Source: JBBWZH01 sp035544115
GTDB taxonomy: Bacteria > Actinomycetota > Actinomycetes > Mycobacteriales > CADCTP01
Direction of reading: 5' to 3'
DNA length: 64,000 nucleotides
Assembly (NCBI GenBank): GCA_963714145.1
Contig: OY970235.1
Location: 4,340,001 to 4,404,000 of the forward strand
The notes under the pieces were generated by a model. That model saw nothing but the letters and a program-made list of their open reading frames with translations, had not been told where the DNA came from and did no database searches. A program made the position numbers and the translations under genes. Of the stretch, positions 8,622-17,265 are shown piece after piece (within the stretch, counting starts at the first letter, position 1; every line of letters starts with the position of its first letter).

Positions 8622-10121
8622 CTACCGGGTCCGCGGGAAGCCGAGGTCCACTGTGGACGTAGCCGGGTCCGGCCAGCGGGCGGTGACCACCTTGGCGCGG
8701 GTGTAGAACTGGATGCCGTCCGGCCCGTACATGTGGATGTCCCCGAACAGGGACGCCTTCCAACCGCCGAAGGAGTAGTGCGCGACCGGTACCGGGATCG
8801 GCACGTTGACGCCGACCATGCCGGCTTCCACCTCGAACTGGAACCTGCGCGCGGCGCCGCCGTCCCGGGTGAAGATGGCCGCGCCGTTGCCGAACTCGTG
8901 CCGGTTGACCAGCTGGACGGCCTCGTCGAAGGTGCCGGCCCGGAGCACGCACAGCACCGGGCCGAAGATCTCGTCGGTGTACACGCTCATCTCCGGGGTG
9001 ACCCGGTCCAGCAGCGTGACGCCCAGGAAGAAGCCGTCCGCCGGCAGGTCCGCCGCGCGACCGTCCACGACCGCGGTGGCACCGGCCGATACGCCCTGGG
9101 CGATGTAGCCGCGGACCCGGTCGCGGTGCGCCGCCGTGATCAGTGGGCCCAGGTCGGATCCGGGGTCGTCGCCCGCGCCGACCCGCAGCTTCGGCAGCCG
9201 CGCGGCGATGGCGTCGACCAGGCGGTCACCGGCGTCGCCCACCGCGACCGCCACCGAGACCGCCATGCACCGTTCGCCGGCCGAGCCGTAGGCGGCCGAC
9301 ACCGCGGCGTCCGCGGCCACCTCGATGTCCGCGTCCGGCAGCACCACCATGTGGTTCTTCGCCCCGCCGAGCGCCTGGACCCGCTTCCCGTTGGCGGTAC
9401 CGGTGGCGTAGACGTGCCGTGCGATCGGGGTGGAACCGACGAAGCTCACCGCGGCCACGTCCGGGTGGGCGAGCAGCCCGTCCACGGCCACGCGGTCGCC
9501 CTGCAGCACGGTGAACACCCCGTCCGGCAGGCCGGCGCGCTGCCAGAGCCGGGCCAGCAGCAGCGACGCGGACGGGTCCCGCTCGCTCGGCTTGAGGATG
9601 AACGCGTTGCCGCAGGCGATCGCGTTCGCGCACATCCAGAGCGGCACCATCACCGGGAAGTTGAACGGGGTTATCCCGGCCACGACGCCCAGCGGCTGGC
9701 GGATCGAGTACACGTCGACGCCGGTGGACGCCTGCTCGGAGAACCCGCCGCGCAGCAGGTGCGGTACGCCGCAGGCGAACTCGACGTTCTCCAGCCCCCT
9801 GGCGACCTCACCGGCCGCGTCCGACAGCACCTTGCCGTGCTCCCGCGTCACCTGGCCGGCCAGCTCGGCCGCCTGCGCCCGGACCAGTTCCCGGAACCCG
9901 AACAGGACGTCGGAGCGGGCCGACAGCGAGGACCGCCGCCACTGTGCCGCCGCGGCCCTGGCCGAGCCGACCGCGGCCGCCACGTCGTCGGCGTCGGCCA
10001 ACCGGACGGCTCCGGTCTGGACACCGGTCGCGGGGTTGAACACCGGTGCGGTACGGGCCGAGCGCCCGAAAACGACGCGCCCATCGATCCAGTGCGCCAC
10101 CTGGTTCACCGGCGGTGTCAT
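8622..10121 (-). CDS. mmsA: CoA-acylating methylmalonate-semialdehyde dehydrogenase
   Basis: A 499-residue aldehyde dehydrogenase of the MmsA branch, which converts malonate- or methylmalonate-semialdehyde plus CoA and NAD to acetyl- or propionyl-CoA. Diagnostic segments are visible: GVVAGITPFNFPVMVPLWM, GSTPIARHVY, GGAKNHMVVLPDAD, the catalytic cysteine in GERCMA near residue 285, and YTDEIFGPVL. The start overlaps the stop of the upstream hydrolase gene as ATGA, so the two are translationally coupled. With the FAH-fold and LLM genes it forms a three-gene operon, and it probably performs the exit step of the island. Family is very confident; the exact semialdehyde is inferred. Confidence 0.92.
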   Translation of the reverse strand: MTPPVNQVAHWIDGRVVFGRSARTAPVFNPATGVQTGAVRLADADDVAAAVGSARAAAAQWRRSSLSARSDVLFGFRELVRAQAAELAGQVTREHGKVLSDAAGEVARGLENVEFACGVPHLLRGGFSEQASTGVDVYSIRQPLGVVAGITPFNFPVMVPLWMCANAIACGNAFILKPSERDPSASLLLARLWQRAGLPDGVFTVLQGDRVAVDGLLAHPDVAAVSFVGSTPIARHVYATGTANGKRVQALGGAKNHMVVLPDADIEVAADAAVSAAYGSAGERCMAVSVAVAVGDAGDRLVDAIAARLPKLRVGAGDDPGSDLGPLITAAHRDRVRGYIAQGVSAGATAVVDGRAADLPADGFFLGVTLLDRVTPEMSVYTDEIFGPVLCVLRAGTFDEAVQLVNRHEFGNGAAIFTRDGGAARRFQFEVEAGMVGVNVPIPVPVAHYSFGGWKASLFGDIHMYGPDGIQFYTRAKVVTARWPDPATSTVDLGFPRTR

Positions 10122-11074
10122 CCCCGGGCCCCGGCGGCCACGTCGGCGGCCCCGGCCCCGGCCGCGTCGGCGGCCTCGATGACCCGGACGGTGAACCCGC
10201 CGATCTGCTCGACCTCCAGCGTGACGACGTCACCCGGTGCGAGCCAGGGATAGGCGTCGGAGCCGTGGGTACCCGAGAGTTCGAGGATGCAGCCGGTCCC
10301 CACGGTGCCGCTGCCGATGACGTCCCCGGTGCGCAGCTCGGTGCCGCGCGACGCGTGCGCGACGAGCCGGCCGAAGTCCCAGTAGATGGTCGAGAAGTTG
10401 CCGCTGCTGTACGGCTTTCCGTTCACCGACGCGGTCATCGCCAGGTCGTACGCGTTGCCGGCCCGGTACGGCTCCAGCTCGTCCGGCGTGACCAGCACCG
10501 GCCCGATCGTCGTCGCCGAGTCCTTGCCCTTCGCCGGGCCGAGCTTGAGCCGCATCTCTCGCTCCTGCAGGTCCCGCGCGCTCCAGTCGCAGAGCACGGT
10601 GTACCCGGCGATGTGCGACTCCGCCTCGCCGGCCGGGATGTCCCGGCCCGGTGTCCCGATCACGGCGGCGATCTCGAGCTCGAAGTCGAACGCCGCCGAC
10701 CCGGGTGGCACCCGCACGTCGTCCATCGGCCCGCGGATCGCCGCCGGGTTGCTGAAGTAGAACGCCGGGATCTCGTACCACAGCGGGTCGACCTCGATGC
10801 CGAGCGCCTGGTGCGACGCGATGACGTGGTCCTGGAACGCCATGAAGTCCCGGACCGCCGGGGGAACCGGCACCGGCGCGTGCAGCCGCGCCGTGGTCAG
10901 CCTGGTCCGCTCCGCCGGGTGCCGCCTGGCCGCCCGTTCCGCCGCGGCGAGGGTCTCGGGCGAGCGCAGCACCTCGATCAGCGTCGCCGGTTCGGCGAGC
11001 CCGAGGATGACCGCACCGTCGACCAGCCCCACCCGGGGCGCGGCGTCCCCCGTCGCGTACGTGCACCACCTCAT
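10118..11074 (-). CDS. Fumarylacetoacetate hydrolase-family protein
   Basis: A 318-residue FAH-fold protein. These divalent-metal enzymes hydrolyse C-C bonds of acylpyruvates or act as hydratases and decarboxylases in meta-cleavage pathways. The metal-site pattern is recognisable (AFDFELEIAAV, then CDWSARDLQ), as are the conserved KGKDSATTIGPVLV and GDVIGSGTVGTG segments. The ATG at 11074 precedes the typical N-terminus MRWCTYATGDAAPRVG; the frame extends upstream but only as an overlap with the LLM gene. It sits 10 bases after the LLM stop and overlaps mmsA by four bases. Family is confident; the substrate in this pathway is unknown. Confidence 0.9.
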   Translation of the reverse strand: MRWCTYATGDAAPRVGLVDGAVILGLAEPATLIEVLRSPETLAAAERAARRHPAERTRLTTARLHAPVPVPPAVRDFMAFQDHVIASHQALGIEVDPLWYEIPAFYFSNPAAIRGPMDDVRVPPGSAAFDFELEIAAVIGTPGRDIPAGEAESHIAGYTVLCDWSARDLQEREMRLKLGPAKGKDSATTIGPVLVTPDELEPYRAGNAYDLAMTASVNGKPYSSGNFSTIYWDFGRLVAHASRGTELRTGDVIGSGTVGTGCILELSGTHGSDAYPWLAPGDVVTLEVEQIGGFTVRVIEAADAAGAGAADVAAGARG

Positions 11075-11084
11075 GCCGGCACCG

Positions 11085-12176
11085 TCACGCCGACACCGGG
11101 AGCACCGCCGGTTCGTGCTTCCGCAGCTCCGGCAGCACCTCGGCGGCGAACAGCCGCATGCTCGCCTCGGCCTCGTCGGTGGGCATCCCGGCGTACCGGA
11201 ACACCGGGACGAACGTGTCGGCACCGGTCAGCTGGGAGAAGTTGACGACCTTCTCGTACACCTGCTCCGGGGTTCCCCACGCCTGCAGCGCGACGTAGTC
11301 GTCGGCGTACTTCTCCTTGCCGCCCGGGGCCATCAGCCCCTCGTACATCTTGACGTGGAACTCGTACCCCGGCGTGTCCTTCAGGTGCGGCTTGTCGAAC
11401 TCGTAGTGCTCGACCACGGAGTCCCAGTACCGGCCGATCCACAGCCGCGCCCGCTCCGCGGCCCGGTCCGGGTTCGGGTCGACGTAGGTCCAGCCGACGC
11501 AGATCGGCGCCGGCGGGTTCGACCCGTTCGCCTCCCGGTAGGTGGCCCGGAAGGTGTCGCACTCCTTCTTCACCTGTGCCCACGGCTTCTGCGGGATGAT
11601 CAGGACACCGGTACCGATCCGGGCCATGATCTCCGCGGACTCCGGCGAGATGGTGGCCGAGTACAGCCGGTCCCGGAAGCTGCGGACCGGCTTCGGGCGC
11701 AGCTCGACCCGGGGCTGCTTCACGATCTCGCCGTCGAACTCCATCACGCCCGTCTCCAGGGCGGTGATGATCGCCTGCGCCGCCTCCTTGAACTGCTGGC
11801 GGGCGGTGCCCATGTAGACCCGGAACGCGTCGAACTCGATCTTGCCGGTGCCACGGCCCATGCCCAGGATGACCCGGCCGTCCGACAGGTTGTCGAGCAT
11901 CAGGATCTGCTCGGCCAGCCGGAGCGGGTCGTGCCACGGGAGCACGGCCACCATCGAGCCCAGGTTGACCCGCTGGGTGCGGCCGGCCATGTAGGTGAGG
12001 AACTGCATCACGTCCGGGCACATCGCGTAGCCGGTGAAGTGATGCTCCAGGCCCCAGATGGAGTCGAACCCGAGCGGCTCGGCGAGGTCGGCCAGCGCGA
12101 TCTCCGCCTGGTACACCTCGTGATCCGTCATGGACCCGCCGTAGTTCTGGAACGTGCTGCCCACTCCGATGCGCAT
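11085..12176 (-). CDS. LLM-class flavin-dependent monooxygenase
   Basis: A 363-residue luciferase-like TIM barrel. It has the usual first strand MRIGVGSTFQNYGG, the GLEHHFTGY motif (compare WxxEHHF of bacterial luciferase-type oxidoreductases), VNLGSMVAVLPWHDPLRLAEQI, and GRVILGMGRGTGKIEFDAF. Such enzymes use reduced flavin supplied by a partner reductase; the FMN reductase at 27.5-28.0 kb is a candidate. The ATG at 12176 lies only six bases downstream of a TATACA element and no ribosome site is visible, so the mRNA may be leaderless. It begins the operon LLM-FAH-mmsA and is divergent from the cyclodeaminase-family gene. Substrate unknown. Confidence 0.88.
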   Translation of the reverse strand: MRIGVGSTFQNYGGSMTDHEVYQAEIALADLAEPLGFDSIWGLEHHFTGYAMCPDVMQFLTYMAGRTQRVNLGSMVAVLPWHDPLRLAEQILMLDNLSDGRVILGMGRGTGKIEFDAFRVYMGTARQQFKEAAQAIITALETGVMEFDGEIVKQPRVELRPKPVRSFRDRLYSATISPESAEIMARIGTGVLIIPQKPWAQVKKECDTFRATYREANGSNPPAPICVGWTYVDPNPDRAAERARLWIGRYWDSVVEHYEFDKPHLKDTPGYEFHVKMYEGLMAPGGKEKYADDYVALQAWGTPEQVYEKVVNFSQLTGADTFVPVFRYAGMPTDEAEASMRLFAAEVLPELRKHEPAVLPVSA

Positions 12177-12260
12177 GGAAACTGTATATCTTTGTCGTTC
12201 GACTGGCGTCAAGACCAAGTTGATCATCTTGCCAAGATGTGTAGTGGTGTATACAGTAGC
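12177..12260. promoter_or_regulatory. Divergent promoter region with two TATACAGT-type sites
   Basis: On the minus strand TTGACG (12207-12212) and TATACA (12183-12188) are 18 bases apart and point at the LLM gene. On the plus strand TTGCCA (12229-12234) and TACAGT (12252-12257) are 17 bases apart and point at the cyclodeaminase gene. Both -10 regions overlap similar sequence: CTGTATAT at 12182-12189 and the palindrome TGTATACA at 12248-12255. Related sites occur before five other units of the island, so these are candidate operators for the resident GntR protein. Promoter geometry is seen; regulation is inferred. Confidence 0.6.
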
Positions 12261-12303
12261 CTGGCTAACGAGTGGTCGTCACGGCGACAGGAAGAGAGCC
12301 CCG

Positions 12304-13329
12304 ATGACACTGCTGCTCTCCGACGCGGACGTGCGTCAGGCCGTCGACTACGCGGAGCTGGCGAACTGCCTCGAGGCGGCACTCAAGGTCCAGGCCGAAG
12401 GCGGCGGGCTGATCCCCGGGCGGGTGAACCTCGAGCACTTCGACGTCTGGCTGCGCCTGATGCCGGCCATCGTGCCGTCCGCCAACGTCATGGGGCTGAA
12501 GGTCTTCCACGGCATACCGGGCCGGGGGGCGCGCTACCTGATCCTCCTCTACTCGCTGGCCGACGGGTCCGCGCTGGCCGCCGTGGACGCGTGCTACCTG
12601 ACCGCCGCCCGCACCGCGGCCACCAGCGCGGTCGCCTCCCGCTACCTGGCGCCGCCGGGGCCGGTGCGGCTCGGGGTCATCGGTTCCGGCATGGAGGCCG
12701 AGGCGCACTGCCGGGCGCTGAGCACCGTCGGCGAGGTCACCGGGATGAACGTGTACAGCCCGAACGAGGGCCGCCGGCAGGCGTTCGCCGACCGGATGCG
12801 CTCCGCACTCGGGATACCGGTGACCGCCTGCGACCGCCCCGAGGAGGCGGTCGCGGACGTCGAACACGCCGTGGTCGCCACGAACACCGGGCCCGCCATG
12901 GCGGTGGCCTGCCAGGCCGACTGGCTGAGTGCCGGCCAGCACGTGACGTCCATCGGGTCCACCAACGTGCGGCTGCGCGAGCTCGACGCGGCCACCTTCC
13001 GCAAGGCCGATCTGGTCGTCCTCGACGCCGACTACGACCAGATGGTCGAGGAGTCCGGCGACCTCATCCAGTACCGCGCCGAGGGCGGCGGGTTCGACCC
13101 GGTCCGGATGCAGACGCTGCCGAACCTCATCGGCGGCGCCGCCGTGGGCCGCCAGCGCAGCGACCAGTTGACCCTCTACAAGTCGGTCGGCACCGCCCTG
13201 CAGGACGTGATCGCCGCCGACCTCCTCTACCGCCGCGCCCGCGAGCTGGGTCTGGGCCTCGACATCCCGGACCTGTGCCAGGAGAAGCAGGACGCCGTCA
13301 CCAAACCCGCCGGATCCATCCTGGGATAA
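12304..13329 (+). CDS. Ornithine cyclodeaminase/mu-crystallin family protein
   Basis: A 341-residue protein with the OCD-family order: an N-terminal dimer and substrate domain (GLKVFHGIPGRG, YLTAARTAATSAVASRYL) followed by a Rossmann domain with GVIGSGMEAEAH and SIGSTNVRLREL. Family members include ornithine cyclodeaminase, alanine dehydrogenase and imine reductases, so NAD-linked deamination or imine reduction is likely. The start at 12304 has an AGGAAG site; the longer in-frame ORF would run into the divergent promoter. It is followed 11 bases later by a DapA-type aldolase and should be cotranscribed with it. Its presence hints that the pathway substrate contains nitrogen, which is inference. 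Confidence 0.87.
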   Translation: MTLLLSDADVRQAVDYAELANCLEAALKVQAEGGGLIPGRVNLEHFDVWLRLMPAIVPSANVMGLKVFHGIPGRGARYLILLYSLADGSALAAVDACYLTAARTAATSAVASRYLAPPGPVRLGVIGSGMEAEAHCRALSTVGEVTGMNVYSPNEGRRQAFADRMRSALGIPVTACDRPEEAVADVEHAVVATNTGPAMAVACQADWLSAGQHVTSIGSTNVRLRELDAATFRKADLVVLDADYDQMVEESGDLIQYRAEGGGFDPVRMQTLPNLIGGAAVGRQRSDQLTLYKSVGTALQDVIAADLLYRRARELGLGLDIPDLCQEKQDAVTKPAGSILG

Positions 13330-13340
13330 GGGAGCGATCA

Positions 13341-14354
13341 GTGCCGCGTTACCACACCGCTGAGGCGAGGGACTGGGCCCGGGAACACTTCCGGGGCGTC
13401 CACAACGTCATCATCCCGAGCTACACGAGCGACCTGTCGGACATCAACGAGCAGGCCATCCGGCACGACGTCCGGCGCAACATCGAGTTCGGCTTCGCCG
13501 GCACCCTGCTGGTCTCCGAAACCAACATCACCGTCGACGAGTACACGCGCTTCGTGGAGATCGCCGCGGACGAGGCCAAGGGCCGGATGATGCTCATCCA
13601 TCACGCCGCCTTCAACACCCTCCAGCAGAACATCGACGCGGCCAACCGGGCGGCGGCGGCCGGCGCCGACCTCGTGCTGCTCGGGTACCCGCCGTCGTTC
13701 TACCCGCTCAGCGAGCGGGACATCTACGACTACACCGCGGCGTTCTGCGCCGGCGTGAACCTCGCGACCATGCTCTTCCCGGTGCCGCTGTGGGGTTTCG
13801 AACGGCTGCACCCGGCGTCCATCTCGCTCGACGTCCTCGAACAGCTCGTCGACGAGCAGCCGAACGTCGTCGCGATCAAGGCGGAGGGCGGGGCCCCGTC
13901 CGTGGTGGGCTTCGCGCACGTGTGGGCCCGGCTGGCGGACCGGGTGGTGATCTCGATGCCGATCATCGAGCACGCCATCTCGCTCGCGACCCTGCTGCCG
14001 CTGCAGGTCGTCGCCACCTCCAACACCGAGTTCTACAGCTCGACCGCGCCGACGATGCTGTCGCTGGCCCAGACCGGCAAGCACGAGGAGGCGCTCGACC
14101 TGCTGTGGCAGATCATGCCGGCCTGGAAGTCGAACGAGAGCGTGGCGCCGATCCCGGGCGCGCACGTCGTACACCGGATGGCGTGGAAGTACCAGGCCTG
14201 GCTGGCCGGGTACAACGGCGGCCCGCTGCGGATGCCCACCAACCGGCTCATCTGGAAGGAGATGCGGGCGTACCGGCAGGCGCTGGTCGACTCCAACCTC
14301 CCGGTGACGTCCGACTCCGACGACGCGTTCTTCGTCGGCCGCAATCCGGCGTAG
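13341..14354 (+). CDS. DapA/NanA-superfamily aldolase or hydratase-aldolase
   Basis: A 337-residue class I aldolase of the dihydrodipicolinate synthase superfamily. The Schiff-base lysine is in VVAIKAEGG and the tyrosine region in LGYPPSFYPLSERD. The usual GTTGE motif is altered to a GFAGTLLVSE segment. The length is nearer to aromatic hydratase-aldolases (about 330 residues, as in naphthalene and phenanthrene pathways, which release pyruvate from benzylidenepyruvates) than to DapA (about 295). GTG at 13341 follows GGGAG. It is in an operon with the cyclodeaminase-family gene. A role in splitting a ring-cleavage product fits the neighbouring Rieske and extradiol genes but is inferred. Confidence 0.82.
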   Translation: MPRYHTAEARDWAREHFRGVHNVIIPSYTSDLSDINEQAIRHDVRRNIEFGFAGTLLVSETNITVDEYTRFVEIAADEAKGRMMLIHHAAFNTLQQNIDAANRAAAAGADLVLLGYPPSFYPLSERDIYDYTAAFCAGVNLATMLFPVPLWGFERLHPASISLDVLEQLVDEQPNVVAIKAEGGAPSVVGFAHVWARLADRVVISMPIIEHAISLATLLPLQVVATSNTEFYSSTAPTMLSLAQTGKHEEALDLLWQIMPAWKSNESVAPIPGAHVVHRMAWKYQAWLAGYNGGPLRMPTNRLIWKEMRAYRQALVDSNLPVTSDSDDAFFVGRNPA

Positions 14355-14370
14355 CGGGGGCGCGCGGTGG

Positions 14371-14973
14371 TCACTTGAGGGCCACGGGGGTGACCGGCGA
14401 GCCGACCGCCCCCGTGATCCTCAGGCCGGTACCGCAGAACTGGCACGCCCAGACGCCGTCCCGCGCGCAGTCCCGGGCCAGGTCCTCGAAGTTGAACATC
14501 TCCCCCAGGGTCAGGCCCATGTCGCGGATCGCGACCTGGTGGAAGGGGATCCGCGCACCGGGTACCGGGCTCGGCTGGACCTCGCAGACCGCGTTGTCGA
14601 CCGCCACCGCGGCGACGTCACGCTCGTGCAGCCACCGGGCGCAGTCGAGGCCGAGACCCGGCTGCTCGCCCATGAACCGGGTCGCGTCCCCGTCGAGGAA
14701 CCACCCGATGCTGCCGGTGCGCACCAGCAACACGTCGCCGGACCCGACCCGTACGCGCTGCTCCTCCTCGGCGGCCGACAGGTCGGCGGGCGTGACCGCG
14801 TACCCGTCGGGCAGCCGGTTGACGCCTTTCAGCCGGGCGATGTCGAGCAGCACGCCGCGGGAGATGAGGCGCGTCACCGCCTTGTCGAAGGAGTTCCGGC
14901 GCGCTCCCGCCCGGTGGTCGACCGTCGCGGCCGGCACGTTGTTGTAGAACAGGCCGTCGCGTGATGCGGCCAC
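14371..14973 (-). pseudogene. Cyclase-family (kynurenine formamidase-like) gene, 5' end missing
   Basis: About 200 residues match the C-terminal two thirds of the metal-dependent cyclase/formamidase family (SRGVLLDIARLKGV, VGSGDVLLVRTGSIGWF, VAAVAVDNAVCEVQP, PFHQVAIRDMGLTLGEMFN). The family's N-terminal part, with the HxGTHxDxxxH metal-binding motif, is absent. The recognisable homology begins at GLFYNNVP, just after where that motif should be, and upstream lies a terminator and the end of the ThDP gene. GTG 14973 could start translation, but the product would lack its metal ligands. It is most likely a remnant. The gene converges on the aldolase gene, 16 bases away. Confidence 0.72.
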
Positions 14974-15006
14974 ACCGTCGCCATCTGCCTCCCTTGTCCC
15001 AAAACA

Positions 15007-15039
15007 CGGCCCACCGCCCGCAGCGCGGACGGTGGGCCG
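15007..15039 (-). terminator. Rho-independent terminator after the ThDP enzyme gene
   Basis: A perfect 10-base stem (CGGCCCACCG / CGGTGGGCCG) with a 13-base loop begins 24 bases after the stop of the ThDP gene. On the minus strand it is followed by TGTTTT. It would end the importer-cupin-ThDP transcript before the cyclase remnant. Confidence 0.75.
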
Positions 15040-15062
15040 GCTCAGCGGGCACCCGCCGCGGG

Positions 15063-16751
15063 TCAGCTCCCGACCCGGGGCGCGAGGATCATCGGGTCGG
15101 TCCGGACGTCGACGACCACCGGGCGGTCCGCGGCGAGCGCCTTCTCCATCGCCGGTTCGAGCGCGGACGGCTCCTCCACCCGGATGCCGACCGCACCCAT
15201 GTCCTCGGCGATCCGGGCGAAGTCGACCTCGCCGAATGCCCACAGCTCGCGCTCGCGGGCCAGGCCCTGGTCCGCGTACACCGCGTCGTAGCCGTTGCGG
15301 GTCTGGTTCCCGCCGCTGTTGTTGTTGACCACGGTGACGGTGTTGATCTTCCAGCGCACCGCGGTCTCGATCTCCGCGATGTGGTACCACATCCCGGCGT
15401 CACCGGTGAACACGACGACCGGGCGGTCCGGTGCCGCGCACTTGACCCCGAGGCCGGCCGGGAACGCCCAGCCGAGGTGGCCGCAGCTGCGGATGTAGCT
15501 CTGGTCCGGCGACGTGATGTCGAAGTAGCCACCCATCCACACGCCCGCGTGACCGGTGTCCACCACCACCGCCGCGTCGCCCGGGACGAGCCGGCTGAGG
15601 TCGCTGGCCAGCCGCTCCGGGCGGATCGGGGCGTCCTGCGATCCGATCAGCGGCGCATGCTCGGTACGCCAGGCGGCGCGGATCCCGCTGACCTGGTCCA
15701 GCCACTCCCCCCGGGCCGGCGCGGGCTCGTCCCCGTTGAGTTCCAGCAGCCGCCGCAGGCTCACCTTCGCGTCGCCGTTGACGGCGGCGGCGAGCGGGTA
15801 GTTGCGGCCGAGGTTGGCCGCGTCGATGTCGATCTGCACGACCGTGGTGCCGGGCTGTGGCAGCGTCCAGAAGTTCGTGACCATGCCGCCGGCCTCGCTG
15901 CCGACGAAGCAGACCAGGTCGGCCGCCGCCACCACCTTGTTCGCGCATTCCCGGGAGTAGGTACCCACCACGCCGACCGACAGCGGGTGGCCAGCCGGCA
16001 CCAACTGCTTGCCGTTCAACGAGGTGACCAGCGGTACCTGCAGCGCCTCGGCGACGCCGATCACCTCGGCGCCGGCGCCCGACACCCGGGCGCCGCCGCC
16101 GGCGACGAGCACCGGCCGCCGGGCGCCCCGCAGCAGGGCCAGCGCCGCCGCGACGTCCGCGTCGTCCGGGCGCGGGCGGAACGGCGGCAGGCTGCCGAAC
16201 CGGGCCTCGACGACCGGCTCCATCGCCGCCGACTCGGTGTCGATCTGCCCTTCGTTGCCGCGGAACTGCAGGTGCACCGGCCCGGGGCAGCCGGTCGTCG
16301 CCGACCGGAACGCCTGCCGGACCATGTCCGGGAAGCGGGCGACGTCGTCGACCGTCGCGTTGAACTTCGTCACCTGCTCGAAAGCGGGGACGTCGTCGAC
16401 CTCCTGGTACACCCGCTTGAACTTCAGCTTCGGATTCCGCCCACCGGTCAGCGCGATCACCGGCGAGTGCGCCAGCTGGGCGTCGCGCAGCCCGGCCGCC
16501 AGGTTCATCGCGCCGACGACCTGGGCCGCGCACACCCCCGGACGCCCCGACATCCGGGCGTATCCGTCGGCCATGTAGGCCGCCGCCTTCTCACCGTGCG
16601 CGTGGATGCGGACGATGTCCGTGCGCCGCTCCATCTCCATCAACGCGAGGTTGAAGACGGACGGGACCATGAAGAAGTGGGTCACGCCGTAGGCGGACAG
16701 CATCTCCGCCAGCACCTCGGCACCCGTGCGACTGCTTGGCGAATCCGCCAC
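15063..16751 (-). CDS. ThDP-dependent enzyme of the acetolactate synthase/benzoylformate decarboxylase superfamily
   Basis: A 562-residue protein with three domains. The PYR domain has the cofactor-activating Glu54 in HGEKAAAYMADGYAR, the middle domain has GGGARVSGAG, and the PP domain has the GDAG to NNN diphosphate motif (GDAGMWYHIAEIETAVRW, then VVNNNS) at about 450-480. Superfamily members decarboxylate or ligate 2-oxo acids. It is not likely to be a biosynthetic acetolactate synthase: no small-subunit gene is near and it lies in a catabolic operon, 40 bases after a cupin gene. Decarboxylation of a 2-oxo acid intermediate is a reasonable guess. ATG 16751 is the first start. Confidence 0.85.
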   Translation of the reverse strand: MADSPSSRTGAEVLAEMLSAYGVTHFFMVPSVFNLALMEMERRTDIVRIHAHGEKAAAYMADGYARMSGRPGVCAAQVVGAMNLAAGLRDAQLAHSPVIALTGGRNPKLKFKRVYQEVDDVPAFEQVTKFNATVDDVARFPDMVRQAFRSATTGCPGPVHLQFRGNEGQIDTESAAMEPVVEARFGSLPPFRPRPDDADVAAALALLRGARRPVLVAGGGARVSGAGAEVIGVAEALQVPLVTSLNGKQLVPAGHPLSVGVVGTYSRECANKVVAAADLVCFVGSEAGGMVTNFWTLPQPGTTVVQIDIDAANLGRNYPLAAAVNGDAKVSLRRLLELNGDEPAPARGEWLDQVSGIRAAWRTEHAPLIGSQDAPIRPERLASDLSRLVPGDAAVVVDTGHAGVWMGGYFDITSPDQSYIRSCGHLGWAFPAGLGVKCAAPDRPVVVFTGDAGMWYHIAEIETAVRWKINTVTVVNNNSGGNQTRNGYDAVYADQGLARERELWAFGEVDFARIAEDMGAVGIRVEEPSALEPAMEKALAADRPVVVDVRTDPMILAPRVGS

Positions 16752-16791
16752 TATTCAGCTCCGTTTCCCGTGCCGTGGCCTGCGTTCGCGG

Positions 16792-17205
16792 CTACGCCGA
16801 GCGGCCTTCGCCGCCGAAGTTCATCCACGCCTTCTGCGGCGCGTGGTCGACCCGGTCCTCGTTGGGTTGGCCGAAGGGGATGTCGGACGCCTCGAACTGC
16901 AGGATCTCGAGTGGCTCGTCGCCGCAGCTCTCGAACCAGTAGGGGAACTTCCTCGGGACGAGGACCCCCTCGAGCGGGCCGCACTCCTTGAGCAGCTCGT
17001 CGTCGGTCGTGTAGAACCGCGCCCGGCCGGACAGCACGAACCAGAACCCGTCCACGTGCTCGTGCGAGTGCAGGTTGTTCTCCCCACCGGTGTTCACCAC
17101 CTGCACCGCGAAGAACGCCCGGTCGGTACGAGCGAGCATCTTCACCGCCTTCGGCTGGCCCTCCTTGAGGGTCGGCCGCTGGTAGTCGATGACTTTGGCG
17201 TCCAT
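16792..17205 (-). CDS. Cupin-domain protein
   Basis: A 137-residue single cupin. Motif 1 is NLHSHEHVDGFWFVLSGRARF (two His and Glu ligands visible) and motif 2 covers GVLVPRKFPYWFESCGDEPL, which lacks a clear second-motif histidine. Small cupins of this sort are isomerases, dioxygenases or ligand sensors. A GGGGAGAGAG ribosome site precedes ATG 17205. It lies between the importer's binding protein and the ThDP enzyme, all on one strand with short gaps, so it is part of the transport-catabolism operon. Function beyond the fold cannot be stated. Confidence 0.82.
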   Translation of the reverse strand: MDAKVIDYQRPTLKEGQPKAVKMLARTDRAFFAVQVVNTGGENNLHSHEHVDGFWFVLSGRARFYTTDDELLKECGPLEGVLVPRKFPYWFESCGDEPLEILQFEASDIPFGQPNEDRVDHAPQKAWMNFGGEGRSA

Positions 17206-17265
17206 GTGCTCTCTCTCCCCTTGCTGGCTGGATCCGTCCCCTGACTTCCTGAGCTGGCCCAGCGG

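Noticed and set aside
10797..12303. Long plus-strand frame running into the aldolase gene
   Set aside because: The part before 13341 is the antisense shadow of the FAH and LLM genes and an off-frame reading of the cyclodeaminase gene. Only the portion from GTG 13341 has homology and a ribosome site.
15063..16751. Biosynthetic acetolactate synthase
   Set aside because: No small-subunit gene or other branched-chain amino acid genes nearby; operon context is transport and catabolism. Only the superfamily can be stated.
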